Shown here one piece after another: positions 8,344 to 16,264 of a stretch of DNA of 64,000 nucleotides (positions are counted from its first letter, which is position 1; each line of letters opens with the position of its first letter). Both the position numbers and the translations under genes were made by a program. This DNA is from Dyadobacter sandarakinus (lineage in GTDB: Bacteria; Bacteroidota; Bacteroidia; Cytophagales; Spirosomataceae). Under the pieces are notes generated by a model that was given only the letters and a program-made list of their open reading frames with translations, did not search any database and was not told the origin of the DNA. The stretch covers positions 4,762,001 to 4,826,000 of the forward strand of contig NZ_CP056775.1 of the NCBI RefSeq assembly GCF_016894445.1, given 5' to 3'.

Positions 8344-9903
8344 TTACAAAAGGATCTCAGGGGCAAGTTTTGGCTGATCAGGCACGCCGATCAGGTTCAG
8401 CATCTTCTGTGTGGCCATAATGGCGGAAAAAGTCTGGTCAGAATCAAGCCCGCGCGTTTTTACTTCTTTTCCATTGATTTCCCAGGTAATGATCGTTTCG
8501 CAAAGTGCGTCCGTCTTTCCGCCGGGTGGAATCCGTACCGTATAGTCGGTCAGCATAGGCAGACTAATGCCTTTTTTTATGTAGATCTTTTTCAATGCAT
8601 TCATAAATGCATCATACTGACCGTCTCCCTGCGCATTTTCCTCAAAAACCTCTTCCCCAAACTGAATTTGCAGCGTGGCAGACGGTTTCAGATTTTTGGA
8701 GTGAGTCAGCACATAATTCACAATCACTACCTTCTCCTCAATCGTATCACTGTCGAGAATGTCGGAGATAATGTATGGGAGATCATCCGGGGTAACCACC
8801 TCTTTCCGGTCGCCCAGCTCGATGATCCGCTGTGTAACCTTTTTCAGGTCGGCATCGGACAGGGTAATTCCCAGGTCGCGCAGGTTGTTTTCAATATTCG
8901 CTTTGCCCGATGTTTTTCCCAGTGCATACAACCGCTGCCTGCCAAAGCGCTCCGGCATCAGCTTACTGAAATACAGATTGTTCTTTTTGTCGCCGTCGGC
9001 ATGGATCCCGGCCGTTTGGGTAAATACACTTTCGCCAACAATGGGTTTATTGGCAGGAATGCGGATTCCGGAAAATGTCTCAACCAGCTTACTCACCGTA
9101 TACAGCGAACGTTCATTGACGGAAGTCCGGAACTCAGGCATCAGATCATTCAAAACAGCAATCGTACTTGCCAGAGGCGCATTGCCCGTACGTTCGCCCA
9201 TCCCGTTAACGGTCAGGTGCAGCCCGTGCGCTCCGGCCCGTAATGCTTCCATCACATTGGCAACGCTCAGGTCATAATCATTGTGCGCATGAAACTCAAA
9301 GTGATGCTGAGGGTACCTCTCTACCACTGATTTTACAAATGCATAGGATTCCGACGGTGTGAGAATGCCAAGGGTATCCGGTAAAAGAATCCTCTTTACA
9401 GGCAATGTTGTCAGGAAATCAAGCGATTGGTACACGTACTCGGGAGAGTTGCGCATGCCGTTACTCCAGTCTTCCAGGTATACATTACAGGCAATGCCCG
9501 AAGCGTCGGCCTGTTCAATTACGCTGCGGATATCTTCAAAGTGTTCGCCGGGCGTTTTTTTCAGCTGGTGTTTTAGATGGTTGAGCGAGCCCTTGGTCAG
9601 CAGGTTCATTACCCTGGCCCCGGCGTCGAGCATCCATTGAATGGAGGCAGTACCATCAACAAAAGTGAGTACTTCAATTTTGTCCAGAAATCCGTTTTCG
9701 CTGGCCCAGGAAGTGATTTTTTTGACTGCCTGAAATTCTCCCTCCGATACTCTGGCAGAAGCGACCTCGATGCGGTCTACTTTCACTTCCTGTAAAAGAA
9801 CCTGTGCGATGGTGAGCTTTTCAGACGCAGAAAACGATACCCCGCTGGTTTGTTCACCATCGCGGAGGGTCGTATCCATAATTTCAATGTAGCGGCTGGT
9901 CAT
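8344..9903 (-). CDS. cimA: (R)-citramalate synthase, Leptospira type
   Basis: The 519-residue protein has an HMGL TIM-barrel domain (about 1-280, DTTLRDGEQ at 10-18, HAHNDYD, NGMGERTGN) and a complete C-terminal LeuA-type regulatory domain (about 390-510). It closely resembles the Leptospira citramalate synthase in segments such as NLLTKGSL, YLEDWSNGMRNSPEYV and GDGQYDAFMNAL. The residues I recall as setting pyruvate specificity there (Leu81, Leu104, Tyr144) correspond to Leu79, Leu102 and Tyr142 here. It should therefore join pyruvate and acetyl-CoA to (R)-citramalate for isoleucine synthesis via LeuCD and LeuB, with isoleucine probably binding the C-terminal domain. The alternative, a second isopropylmalate synthase, is less likely given those residues. 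Confidence 0.82.
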   Translation of the reverse strand: MTSRYIEIMDTTLRDGEQTSGVSFSASEKLTIAQVLLQEVKVDRIEVASARVSEGEFQAVKKITSWASENGFLDKIEVLTFVDGTASIQWMLDAGARVMNLLTKGSLNHLKHQLKKTPGEHFEDIRSVIEQADASGIACNVYLEDWSNGMRNSPEYVYQSLDFLTTLPVKRILLPDTLGILTPSESYAFVKSVVERYPQHHFEFHAHNDYDLSVANVMEALRAGAHGLHLTVNGMGERTGNAPLASTIAVLNDLMPEFRTSVNERSLYTVSKLVETFSGIRIPANKPIVGESVFTQTAGIHADGDKKNNLYFSKLMPERFGRQRLYALGKTSGKANIENNLRDLGITLSDADLKKVTQRIIELGDRKEVVTPDDLPYIISDILDSDTIEEKVVIVNYVLTHSKNLKPSATLQIQFGEEVFEENAQGDGQYDAFMNALKKIYIKKGISLPMLTDYTVRIPPGGKTDALCETIITWEINGKEVKTRGLDSDQTFSAIMATQKMLNLIGVPDQPKLAPEILL

Positions 9904-9907
9904 ATTT

Positions 9908-9936
9908 GGCTGTCGGCTGTTGACAGTCGGCAGCCA
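9908..9936. repeat. GGCTGTCGGCT repeat with imperfect palindrome
   Basis: The 69-base gap between leuD and cimA contains GGCTGTCGGCTGT followed by ACAGTCGGCAGCC, an imperfect 13-bp inverted repeat (two mismatches). The 11-mer GGCTGTCGGCT recurs at 10579-10589 and, inverted, at 11110-11120 in the same cluster. It could be a small dispersed repeat or an RNA hairpin between cistrons. Confidence 0.5.
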
Positions 9937-9972
9937 GCTACTTGAAAGCCGATCGCCAACTGCCGGAGTTGC

Positions 9973-10569
9973 CTAGTAAATTCTTTCTTTTTCAAACGTG
10001 GCGATTTCGCTTTTCATCGATTGCAGGTAATCGATATCATCAAAACCGTTTGTCATGTTATGTTTTTTATAACCGTTGATATCGAAAGATTCCTGTTCTC
10101 CCGTCGCTAGTATCGTAATGGTTTGTTCGGGCAGGTTTACTTCCACCTCTGCTTTCGGGTCTGCTTCAATGGCCTGGAAAATTTTGTCCAAGAAAACAGG
10201 GCTTACCTGTACAGGCAGGATTCCTATGTTCAGAGAGTTGCCTTTGAAGATATCCGCAAAAAAGCTGGATACTACGCAGCGGAAGCCATAATCATAAATC
10301 GCCCAGGCAGCATGCTCGCGGCTCGAACCGCTTCCGAAGTTGTGGCCGCCCACGAGGATTTTCCCGGAATATATGGGATTGTTCAAAACAAAATCCTGCT
10401 TGGGTGTATCATCGCCATTATACCGCCAGTCGCGGAAAAGGTTATCGCCGAAGCCCTCTCTCTTTGTTGCTTTCAAAAAGCGGGCTGGTATAATCTGGTC
10501 GGTATCGACGTTCTCAATGGGCAGGGGTACTGCGGTGCTTTTTAGTATGGTGAATTTATCGTAAGCCAT
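9973..10569 (-). CDS. leuD: 3-isopropylmalate dehydratase small subunit
   Basis: A 198-residue swivel-domain subunit that pairs with LeuC to isomerise 2- to 3-isopropylmalate, and citramalate to 3-methylmalate. Family motifs are clear: [17 protein letters not shown] near the N-terminus, the substrate loop [19 protein letters not shown], and [16 protein letters not shown]. Length is normal (about 200). It is separated from its partner leuC by about 560 bases holding a decayed GxxExxY gene with flanking inverted repeats, although leuC and leuD are normally adjacent. Confidence 0.97.
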   Translation of the reverse strand: MAYDKFTILKSTAVPLPIENVDTDQIIPARFLKATKREGFGDNLFRDWRYNGDDTPKQDFVLNNPIYSGKILVGGHNFGSGSSREHAAWAIYDYGFRCVVSSFFADIFKGNSLNIGILPVQVSPVFLDKIFQAIEADPKAEVEVNLPEQTITILATGEQESFDINGYKKHNMTNGFDDIDYLQSMKSEIATFEKERIY

Positions 10570-10578
10570 CTTTATATT

Positions 10579-10590
10579 GGCTGTCGGCTT
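10579..10590. repeat. Outer inverted repeat, left copy (GGCTGTCGGCTT)
   Basis: GGCTGTCGGCTT is matched exactly in reverse complement at 11109-11120. The pair encloses the GxxExxY pseudogene and its inner inverted repeats. Confidence 0.5.
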
Positions 10591-10627
10591 TTGGCTTTCA
10601 GCATTTAAGGTTTTGAATCAATTAAGT

Positions 10628-10669
10628 TTTTACACAGAGTGAAAAGGAGAAAAATTGAGAGCCACGGAG
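10628..10669. repeat. Inner inverted repeat, left arm, beside the GxxExxY pseudogene
   Basis: TTTTACACAGAG (10628-10639) and CCACGGAG (10662-10669) are matched exactly in inverted orientation by CTCTGTGTAAAA (11076-11087) and CTCCGTGG (11044-11051), with looser similarity between. The arms bracket the pseudogene and suggest the unit arrived or moves as one piece of about 460 bp. Confidence 0.6.
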
Positions 10670-10671
10670 GT

Positions 10672-11042
10672 TTACTTTATCAATCGTTTCAGACCGTATT
10701 TTAGAACTAAAACATTGAAATTGATCAAGAGTCCGATTTTCTTTTCAGCAAACTTCATGTAGGTGAGAATCTGTGCTTCGTGTACCAGGTTCAATGCTTC
10801 AACGCCCTTTAATTCAACGAAAACTGCATTCTCAACTACGAAATCCATCCGATACCCATACTCGAGTCTAACTTCTTTGTAATTAACTGGTACAGGTTTC
10901 TGCCTTCAAAGAATAGTCCCGATTGAGAAAGCTCATAAGCCAAACATTCCTCGTAAGCTGATTCGAGCAGGCCTGGCCCCAGTTTCCGATGAATTTCAAT
11001 GCAACATCCGATTATCCTTCCCGTCACATCAGAATACTCCAT
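10672..11042 (-). pseudogene. GxxExxY family protein, frameshifted
   Basis: The reading frame from ATG at 11042 encodes a typical GxxExxY N-terminus (IEIHRKLGPGLLESAYEECLAYEL) and then goes out of frame near 10903-10905. The remaining family sequence is intact in another frame: QKPVPVNYKEVRLEYGYRMD, then ENAVFVELKGVEAL, HEAQILTYMKFAEKKIGLLINFN, ending at TAA 10672-10674. Comparing with the expected order, one base seems lost after the GAA codon. Function of the family is unknown; the fold is thought to be PD-(D/E)XK nuclease-like. It lies between leuC and leuD inside nested inverted repeats. A sequencing error is the main alternative. Confidence 0.8.
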
Positions 11043-11043
11043 T

Positions 11044-11087
11044 CTCCGTGGTCCTCCTTTTAAATCTCAGTGTGTCTCTGTGTAAAA
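11044..11087. repeat. Inner inverted repeat, right arm
   Basis: CTCCGTGG (11044-11051) through CTCTGTGTAAAA (11076-11087), the inverted partner of 10628-10669. It begins two bases upstream of the pseudogene's start codon. Confidence 0.6.
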
Positions 11088-11108
11088 TAAAGTAAGTCCG
11101 ACTGCCGG

Positions 11109-11120
11109 AAGCCGACAGCC
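11109..11120. repeat. Outer inverted repeat, right copy (AAGCCGACAGCC)
   Basis: Exact reverse complement of 10579-10590, lying 9 bases before the leuC stop codon region. Confidence 0.5.
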
Positions 11121-11128
11121 GAAGTAAC

Positions 11129-12532
11129 TTACAGCAACTCCCTCGGATCTGTCACTACCCCAGTTACGGCTGCTGCTGCTGCTACCAGCGGGCTGGCGAG
11201 CAAGGTGCGTGCACCCGGGCCCTGGCGGCCTTCAAAGTTGCGGTTGGAAGTACTTACTGCGTACTTGCCGGCCGGGATCTTATCATCGTTCATGGCAAGA
11301 CAAGCAGAGCAGCCAGGCTGACGAAGCTCAAAACCTGCCTCAGTCAGAATATCCAGAATACCTTCTTCTTTGATTTGTCTTTCAACAATATGGGAGCCCG
11401 GAACAACCCATGCTGTCACATTATCCGCCTTCTTGCGTCCTTTGATAATTGAAGCAAAAGCCCGGAAATCTTCAATGCGGCCGTTTGTACAGCTGCCGAT
11501 AAAAACATAATCAATTTTCTTTCCGAGCATTGATTCATTTTCATGGAAACCCATATAGTTCAGGGACTTGTCGTAAGTGGCTTTGCCACCTTCCACCTGG
11601 TCTGCAGTCGGGATTGCCTTGGAAATACCCTGACCCATTCCCGGGTTGGTACCATAGGTAATCATAGGTTCAATGTCAGCAGCATTGAAGGTGTATTCTT
11701 TGTCAAACACAGCACCTTCGTCTGTTTTCAATGTTTTCCAGTAAGCAAGCGCCTTATCCCAAGCTTCACCTTTTGGGGCCTGGTCACGGCCATTGATGTA
11801 TGCGAAGGTAGTTTCATCCGGTGCAATCATTCCACCACGTGCACCCATTTCAATGCTCATGTTGCAAACGGTCATACGACCTTCCATGCTCATGTTTTCA
11901 AAAACATCACCTGCATATTCCACGAAATAGCCCGTAGCACCGGCAGTGGTCAGCCTTGAAATAATATAGAGCGTTACATCTTTCGGCGTCACGCCTTTGC
12001 CCAATTTTCCATTCACGTTCACACGCATTTTCTTAGGCTTGGGTTGCATAATACATTGGGACGAAAGCACCATTTCCACTTCGGAAGTACCGATACCAAA
12101 TGCAATCGCGCCAAATGCGCCATGGGTAGATGTATGCGAATCGCCGCAAACGATGGTCATGCCAGGCAGGGTAATGCCGTTTTCGGGCCCTACCACGTGG
12201 ACAATACCATTGCGTGCATGGCCCAGTCCCCAGTGCGAAATACCGTATTTGGCTGAATTGGTTTCCAATGCTTTCAGCTGATTGGCCGAAAGCGGATCTT
12301 CTACCGGAAGATGCTGGTTGATGGTCGGTGTATTGTGGTCTGCAGTGGCAAATGTGCGCTCAGGGTACATTACACCAATATTTCTGCTTTCGAGCCCGAG
12401 GAATGCCACAGGGCTGGTTACTTCGTGGATAAAGTGGCGGTCGATAAAAAATACATCCGGACCATCCTCAATCTTGCGTACAACGTGTGCATCCCACACT
12501 TTGTCGAAAAGGGTACTCGCTTGATTACTCAT
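11129..12532 (-). CDS. leuC: 3-isopropylmalate dehydratase large subunit
   Basis: A 467-residue aconitase-family subunit that binds the [4Fe-4S] cluster and, with LeuD, performs the isomerisation step of leucine synthesis. Cluster ligands are visible as Cys348 (GSCTNGR), Cys408 and Cys411 (GCSACLAMN). Other motifs are [19 protein letters not shown] ([20 protein letters not shown] at 129-148) and the conserved [11 protein letters not shown] near the start. Full length. It follows the second MNT/HEPN module by 170 bases, a gap with no gene. LeuCD is also required for the citramalate branch. Confidence 0.97.
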   Translation of the reverse strand: MSNQASTLFDKVWDAHVVRKIEDGPDVFFIDRHFIHEVTSPVAFLGLESRNIGVMYPERTFATADHNTPTINQHLPVEDPLSANQLKALETNSAKYGISHWGLGHARNGIVHVVGPENGITLPGMTIVCGDSHTSTHGAFGAIAFGIGTSEVEMVLSSQCIMQPKPKKMRVNVNGKLGKGVTPKDVTLYIISRLTTAGATGYFVEYAGDVFENMSMEGRMTVCNMSIEMGARGGMIAPDETTFAYINGRDQAPKGEAWDKALAYWKTLKTDEGAVFDKEYTFNAADIEPMITYGTNPGMGQGISKAIPTADQVEGGKATYDKSLNYMGFHENESMLGKKIDYVFIGSCTNGRIEDFRAFASIIKGRKKADNVTAWVVPGSHIVERQIKEEGILDILTEAGFELRQPGCSACLAMNDDKIPAGKYAVSTSNRNFEGRQGPGARTLLASPLVAAAAAVTGVVTDPRELL

Positions 12533-12702
12533 CTTTTGATTTTTAAAAATTTCGCCATTGTGCTACCTGCCCGGCTGAATCTTAATGGAAACCAGACAGG
12601 AAGCGGATATACAAATTACCACAAATCAGCAGTAATCAGCATAACGGTAAAGGTTCAAAAAGTAGCGTTTTTGGTTTGAAGTAGTTGTTTGAGCGGAATT
12701 CT

Positions 12703-13059
12703 TTATAAGGATTGTTCATCCTGCTGATTAAGGATCTGGCTCAGAGCTGCTTGTAGCGGGCGCAGGTGAACCTCGACGATACGCCAGACAATTTCATAAT
12801 CAATGCCTGCATAGTCATGTACCAGTATGTGCCGCGACCGGATTATTCTCATCCATTCAATTGTTGGGTATTTTTCCCGGTCACTTTTGGGTACCCTGTT
12901 GGCAGCTTCACCTAATACCTGAAGATTCCTGATGACAGCATCGCGGGTTTTCCGGTCCTTCAAAAATCCTTCGTAGTCGAGGTCACTGGTAAATTCAAAA
13001 ATAGTATTGACTGAATCAAGCATATCGGCAAGCAAGATGGACGGGCTTCTTTCAGACAT
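12703..13059 (-). CDS. HEPN-domain RNase toxin (DUF86), module 1
   Basis: A 118-residue all-helical HEPN protein. The catalytic R-x5-H motif is present with the modified tyrosine context, RSRHILVHDYAGID, as in HepT toxins that cut RNA. In known HepT/MntA pairs the partner nucleotidyltransferase adds AMP to the tyrosine of this motif and silences the RNase. Its start overlaps the MNT gene by 8 bases, the usual MNT-HEPN order. The pair lies between the AraC regulator and leuC on the same strand as the biosynthetic genes. Confidence 0.88.
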   Translation of the reverse strand: MSERSPSILLADMLDSVNTIFEFTSDLDYEGFLKDRKTRDAVIRNLQVLGEAANRVPKSDREKYPTIEWMRIIRSRHILVHDYAGIDYEIVWRIVEVHLRPLQAALSQILNQQDEQSL

Positions 13060-13339
13060 AAATAATATCCTTTTCGATAAAAGGCAGCAAAACGGGCTTG
13101 ATACCGCGCTTACTTACAAGATCTACGTGTTGTTCAAGAATATTTTCCAGGTCAATTGCAAGGTCAACAAACTCAAAGCCAACAGGTTGGATAAATTCCA
13201 CTATAATGTCAATGTCACTGTCAGCCTCTGCTTCGTTTCGAGCATATGAGCCAAATAATCCCAGCGATTTTACCGGATACTTGGTAAACAGGTAGTTTTT
13301 AGATTGCGTAAGCCTGCTTATAATCGTTTGTTTTTCCAT
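13052..13339 (-). CDS. MNT-family nucleotidyltransferase antitoxin, module 1
   Basis: A 95-residue minimal nucleotidyltransferase. The active-site signature GSYARNEAEADSDIDIIVEF (GS-x10-DxD) with an additional acidic residue in QHVDLVS is intact, so it is likely able to transfer AMP from ATP. It is expected to neutralise the overlapping HEPN protein by AMPylation. Full length for the family. Confidence 0.9.
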   Translation of the reverse strand: MEKQTIISRLTQSKNYLFTKYPVKSLGLFGSYARNEAEADSDIDIIVEFIQPVGFEFVDLAIDLENILEQHVDLVSKRGIKPVLLPFIEKDIIYV

Positions 13340-13392
13340 ACTTCGCCAGACAAATACTCTCTTAAATTACGGAATTCAGAAGCAAATCAAAA

Positions 13393-14241
13393 TTATACCT
13401 GGCGCTTCGGCGTGGTGCCGTATTTCTCTTTGTACGTCTTTATAAAATGAGAAACGCTCTCGTATCCAATGTCGGTACTGATTTCCGATACGTTTTTGGT
13501 GCTGTTGCGTAAAAGAAAATCGGCATAGTCAAGGCGCTTGTTTTTAAGCCAGAGCGCGGGTGAAGTGCTGAACTCATCCTGAAAATCACGCTTGAAGGCC
13601 GACAGGCTCCGGCCGGATAATCTTGCAAGCTCATTCAGGGTAAGTGGTTTCAGATAATAGCTGTTCATCAAAAAAGACAAATCCACCTTTTCACCCTTGT
13701 ACAAGCTGTACAGAATATGCCTGAGCTGTTTGGAATTATCCAGTTCCAGCAGATGCAATAATAATTCCTGAAATTTCAACCTTAGGAAATGGTTTTTCAG
13801 GCTTGTTCTTGAACGAAAATACGGAAATACAGACTGAATAAATTTCTCAAAGTTTTCATCAGATTGTAAAAGCAAAATCGGATTCTCGTAAACGGTCTTT
13901 GTTCCTTCCAGATTAAAAAGCTCAGGATGAAGACCCACGAATTCTTTCAACAGTTTTTCATCAAAAAAGAAAACAAGACTTTTATAGGATTCATTAATAG
14001 ACTCCGACATCAAATAAAACCCGCGCTGAATAAAAAGGATATCACCCTTTTCAACATGCACCTCCTGTGTAGGACTTGTAAATTTCTTTTCTCCTTCCAA
14101 TACCACAATTACCGCATGCTCCTCAAAAAAAACATCATATTTTGAAGGATAAACCTCGTTGCGGTAAGCCACAAAGGTCATATCCTGAATTTTCAGGGAT
14201 TCAAATTCTGAGGAGCTGATATCGGAAGGGACGCGGAGCAA
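13393..14241 (-). CDS. AraC family transcriptional regulator
   Basis: A 282-residue regulator with an N-terminal sensor-like region (about 1-160; EEHAVIVVLEGEKKF and VEKGDILFIQRG suggest a cupin-type beta barrel) and a C-terminal double helix-turn-helix (about 185-282; LARLSGRSLSAFKRDFQDEF and VSEISTDIGYESVSHFIKTYKEKYG). The start is a TTG 10 bases after the HEPN stop of module 2; the next ATG, at 14181, would remove conserved-looking N-terminal residues. The tight spacing suggests cotranscription with the upstream module. Whether it regulates the ilv/leu genes, the modules or something distant cannot be told from sequence. Confidence 0.87.
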   Translation of the reverse strand: MLRVPSDISSSEFESLKIQDMTFVAYRNEVYPSKYDVFFEEHAVIVVLEGEKKFTSPTQEVHVEKGDILFIQRGFYLMSESINESYKSLVFFFDEKLLKEFVGLHPELFNLEGTKTVYENPILLLQSDENFEKFIQSVFPYFRSRTSLKNHFLRLKFQELLLHLLELDNSKQLRHILYSLYKGEKVDLSFLMNSYYLKPLTLNELARLSGRSLSAFKRDFQDEFSTSPALWLKNKRLDYADFLLRNSTKNVSEISTDIGYESVSHFIKTYKEKYGTTPKRQV

Positions 14242-14251
14242 GGTTACTAGC

Positions 14252-14614
14252 TTAACTTTCTTTTTCGATGATAAGGCTTATCCAGGCACGATGGAAAGGT
14301 ACTTCTGTTTGAATCGCATCCCATAACAGATCATAGTCAATCCCCCAGTAATGGTGAATGATTCTGTCGCGCAAACCAGCAAATCCGCGCCAGTCAAATA
14401 ATGGATATTTAGTCCTGACCTCATCGGGAATCTTCTTACAAGCTTCTCCAATAATTTCAAAACTTCTTACAATAGCTTTATTAAGTAAATCATTGTCTAC
14501 GAATGACTCAAAACTAACAGATAAGGTATGCTGCTCTATAAATGTAAGCTCCGCCTCAATATGTTGCAGAAACTCAATCAGTGATGGAGACATACTCGAT
14601 TTCTTCTTTGACAT
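14252..14614 (-). CDS. HEPN-domain RNase toxin (DUF86), module 2
   Basis: A 120-residue HEPN protein with the motif RDRIIHHYWGID, i.e. the catalytic Arg and His with the modifiable Tyr. The sequence FDWRGFAGLRDRIIHHY is typical for DUF86/HepT. It overlaps its MNT partner by 41 bases if the ATG at 14614 is used, or 20 with the ATG at 14593. It differs greatly from module 1, so the two modules were probably acquired separately rather than by duplication. Confidence 0.87.
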   Translation of the reverse strand: MSKKKSSMSPSLIEFLQHIEAELTFIEQHTLSVSFESFVDNDLLNKAIVRSFEIIGEACKKIPDEVRTKYPLFDWRGFAGLRDRIIHHYWGIDYDLLWDAIQTEVPFHRAWISLIIEKES

Positions 14615-14885
14615 TTCGTTGAATAAATAAGGCCAAAGATTGCCACGTTACCAATTCAACTTTCCTGTTAAACAAAGCCTCTAAATAGTCAGCCAGATTC
14701 ATAAAATTTCGAAAGGTTTTTTTGCCTTCACTAAATTCCACGACAAGATCCACGTCACTTTCATCTTTTTGCTCTTCGCGAACGAAAGAGCCGAAAAGAC
14801 CTAACCGCTGGGCGCCCAGGCGCTTTATTGCTGGTTTGTGCTTTTCAATAAGTTGCAGAACTTCATCTTTGTTTTGAACAGTCAT
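14574..14885 (-). CDS. MNT-family nucleotidyltransferase antitoxin, module 2
   Basis: A 103-residue minimal nucleotidyltransferase with GSFVREEQKDESDVDLVVEF (GS-x10-DxD) and a third acidic position in RKVELVT. It should AMPylate and silence the overlapping HEPN protein. It begins 53 bases after the ilvA stop codon on the same strand and could be read from the ilv transcript. Confidence 0.9.
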   Translation of the reverse strand: MTVQNKDEVLQLIEKHKPAIKRLGAQRLGLFGSFVREEQKDESDVDLVVEFSEGKKTFRNFMNLADYLEALFNRKVELVTWQSLALFIQRNVKEEIEYVSITD

Positions 14886-14938
14886 AGTTTGTGTATGCTT
14901 AGGTCATTGATCAAGATTCAAGGTATGAATTACAAACT

Positions 14939-16195
14939 TTAAACCATAAACTGAAATAAATCCGGCTGGTTGTTCAGGTATTCGTAAACAATCCGGTTTT
15001 CATTCATTCTTTCAATCAGCGGAGCAAAATCGTCCCGGCTTTTAAGTTCTATTCCTACCAATGCGGGGCCTTGTTCCCGGTTGGTTTTCTTAACATATTC
15101 GAAACGGGCAATGTCATCATTTGGGCCAAGTACATTCAAAAACTCCCGGAACGCGCCCGAACGCTGCGGAAAACGAATGATAAAATAATGTTTCAGCCCC
15201 TCGTACAAAAGTGAACGCTCCTTGATTTCCTCTGTGCGGGTAATGTCATTGTTACCGCCGCTGATAAGTGCCACCACATTCTTGCCTTTGATTTCATCTT
15301 TGATAAAATCGAGCGCGGCCACAGTCAATGCGCCTGCGGGTTCTGCCACAATCGCTTCTTCATTGTACAGCTGTAAAATGGAAGAGCACACTTTACCTTC
15401 GGGTACGAGCAATATCTTGTTGAGGCTCCGGCTGCATATTTCGTAAGTAATTTCCCCTGCGCGACCCACCGCAGCGCCATCTACAAATTTGTCAATGTTT
15501 TTTAACGTAACAACCTGCCCTTCCTCTATCGACTTCTGCATGGTAGGAGAGCCTTCCGGTTCCACACCGATCAGTTTTGTTCTGGGAGAAAGCTGTTGAA
15601 ACACAGTGGATAATCCAGAGGCCAGTCCACCACCACCGATAGCCATCAGCAAATAATCGATCTGGAAATCAGCGTCCTTGAATATTTCCAACCCAACCGT
15701 TCCCTGACCTTCAATCACCTGCAAATCATCGAAAGGATGAACAAAAACGGCATTTGTGATGGTCTGGTACTCCTTGGAGGCATAGTAGGCATCATCGTAG
15801 GTATCACCTACCAGGTGTATTTCGATCCACTCTTTCCCAAACATCCGCACCTGCTTTACTTTTTGCGCAGGCGTGGTGGTAGGCATGAAAATAGCGCCTT
15901 TTACCTCCATTTTCCGGCAGGCATAAGCTACTCCCTGGGCATGGTTGCCCGCACTGGCACAAACCACACCATTAGCCAGTTCTCCGGCAGTCAGGCTGGC
16001 CATTTTGTTATAGGCTCCCCGGATTTTGTAGGAACGTACTGTTTGCAGGTCTTCCCTTTTCAGGTAAATATTGGCTTCATACTGCTCCGACAAATGCGCA
16101 TTGTACAGGATAGGAGTGTGGTTGATGACGCCTCTCAACCGCTGGGCTGCCAGGAAAATGTTGTCCAGTGTCGGGACGGAATGCGGATCGTTCAT
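14939..16195 (-). CDS. ilvA: Threonine ammonia-lyase (threonine deaminase)
   Basis: A 418-residue PLP enzyme that makes 2-oxobutanoate from threonine, the classical entry to isoleucine synthesis. The PLP lysine is Lys57 in RSYKIRGAYNKM; the glycine-rich phosphate loop is seen as GGGGLASGL. A C-terminal ACT-like regulatory part (about 325-418, YFIIRFPQRSGAFREFL) should bind isoleucine. ATG at 16195 is chosen since the sequence upstream adds a non-conserved leader. It is followed by the MNT/HEPN-AraC insertion rather than by leu genes. Confidence 0.94.
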   Translation of the reverse strand: MNDPHSVPTLDNIFLAAQRLRGVINHTPILYNAHLSEQYEANIYLKREDLQTVRSYKIRGAYNKMASLTAGELANGVVCASAGNHAQGVAYACRKMEVKGAIFMPTTTPAQKVKQVRMFGKEWIEIHLVGDTYDDAYYASKEYQTITNAVFVHPFDDLQVIEGQGTVGLEIFKDADFQIDYLLMAIGGGGLASGLSTVFQQLSPRTKLIGVEPEGSPTMQKSIEEGQVVTLKNIDKFVDGAAVGRAGEITYEICSRSLNKILLVPEGKVCSSILQLYNEEAIVAEPAGALTVAALDFIKDEIKGKNVVALISGGNNDITRTEEIKERSLLYEGLKHYFIIRFPQRSGAFREFLNVLGPNDDIARFEYVKKTNREQGPALVGIELKSRDDFAPLIERMNENRIVYEYLNNQPDLFQFMV

Positions 16196-16264
16196 ATGGG
16201 AAGGAAAGAAAAAGAGCCTTACGATAATCGTAAAGCCCGGTATTTTCTGCAAAAAAAGCGGTAT

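Noticed and set aside
8320-9243. Plus-strand 307-codon frame opposite cimA
   Set aside because: Shadow of the citramalate synthase gene; no recognisable domain, signal or spacing to neighbours.
12597-12645. Short leader-like frame upstream of leuC (8 codons, starting near 12643)
   Set aside because: Too short, with only two branched-chain codons in a row, and no terminator or alternative stem between it and leuC.
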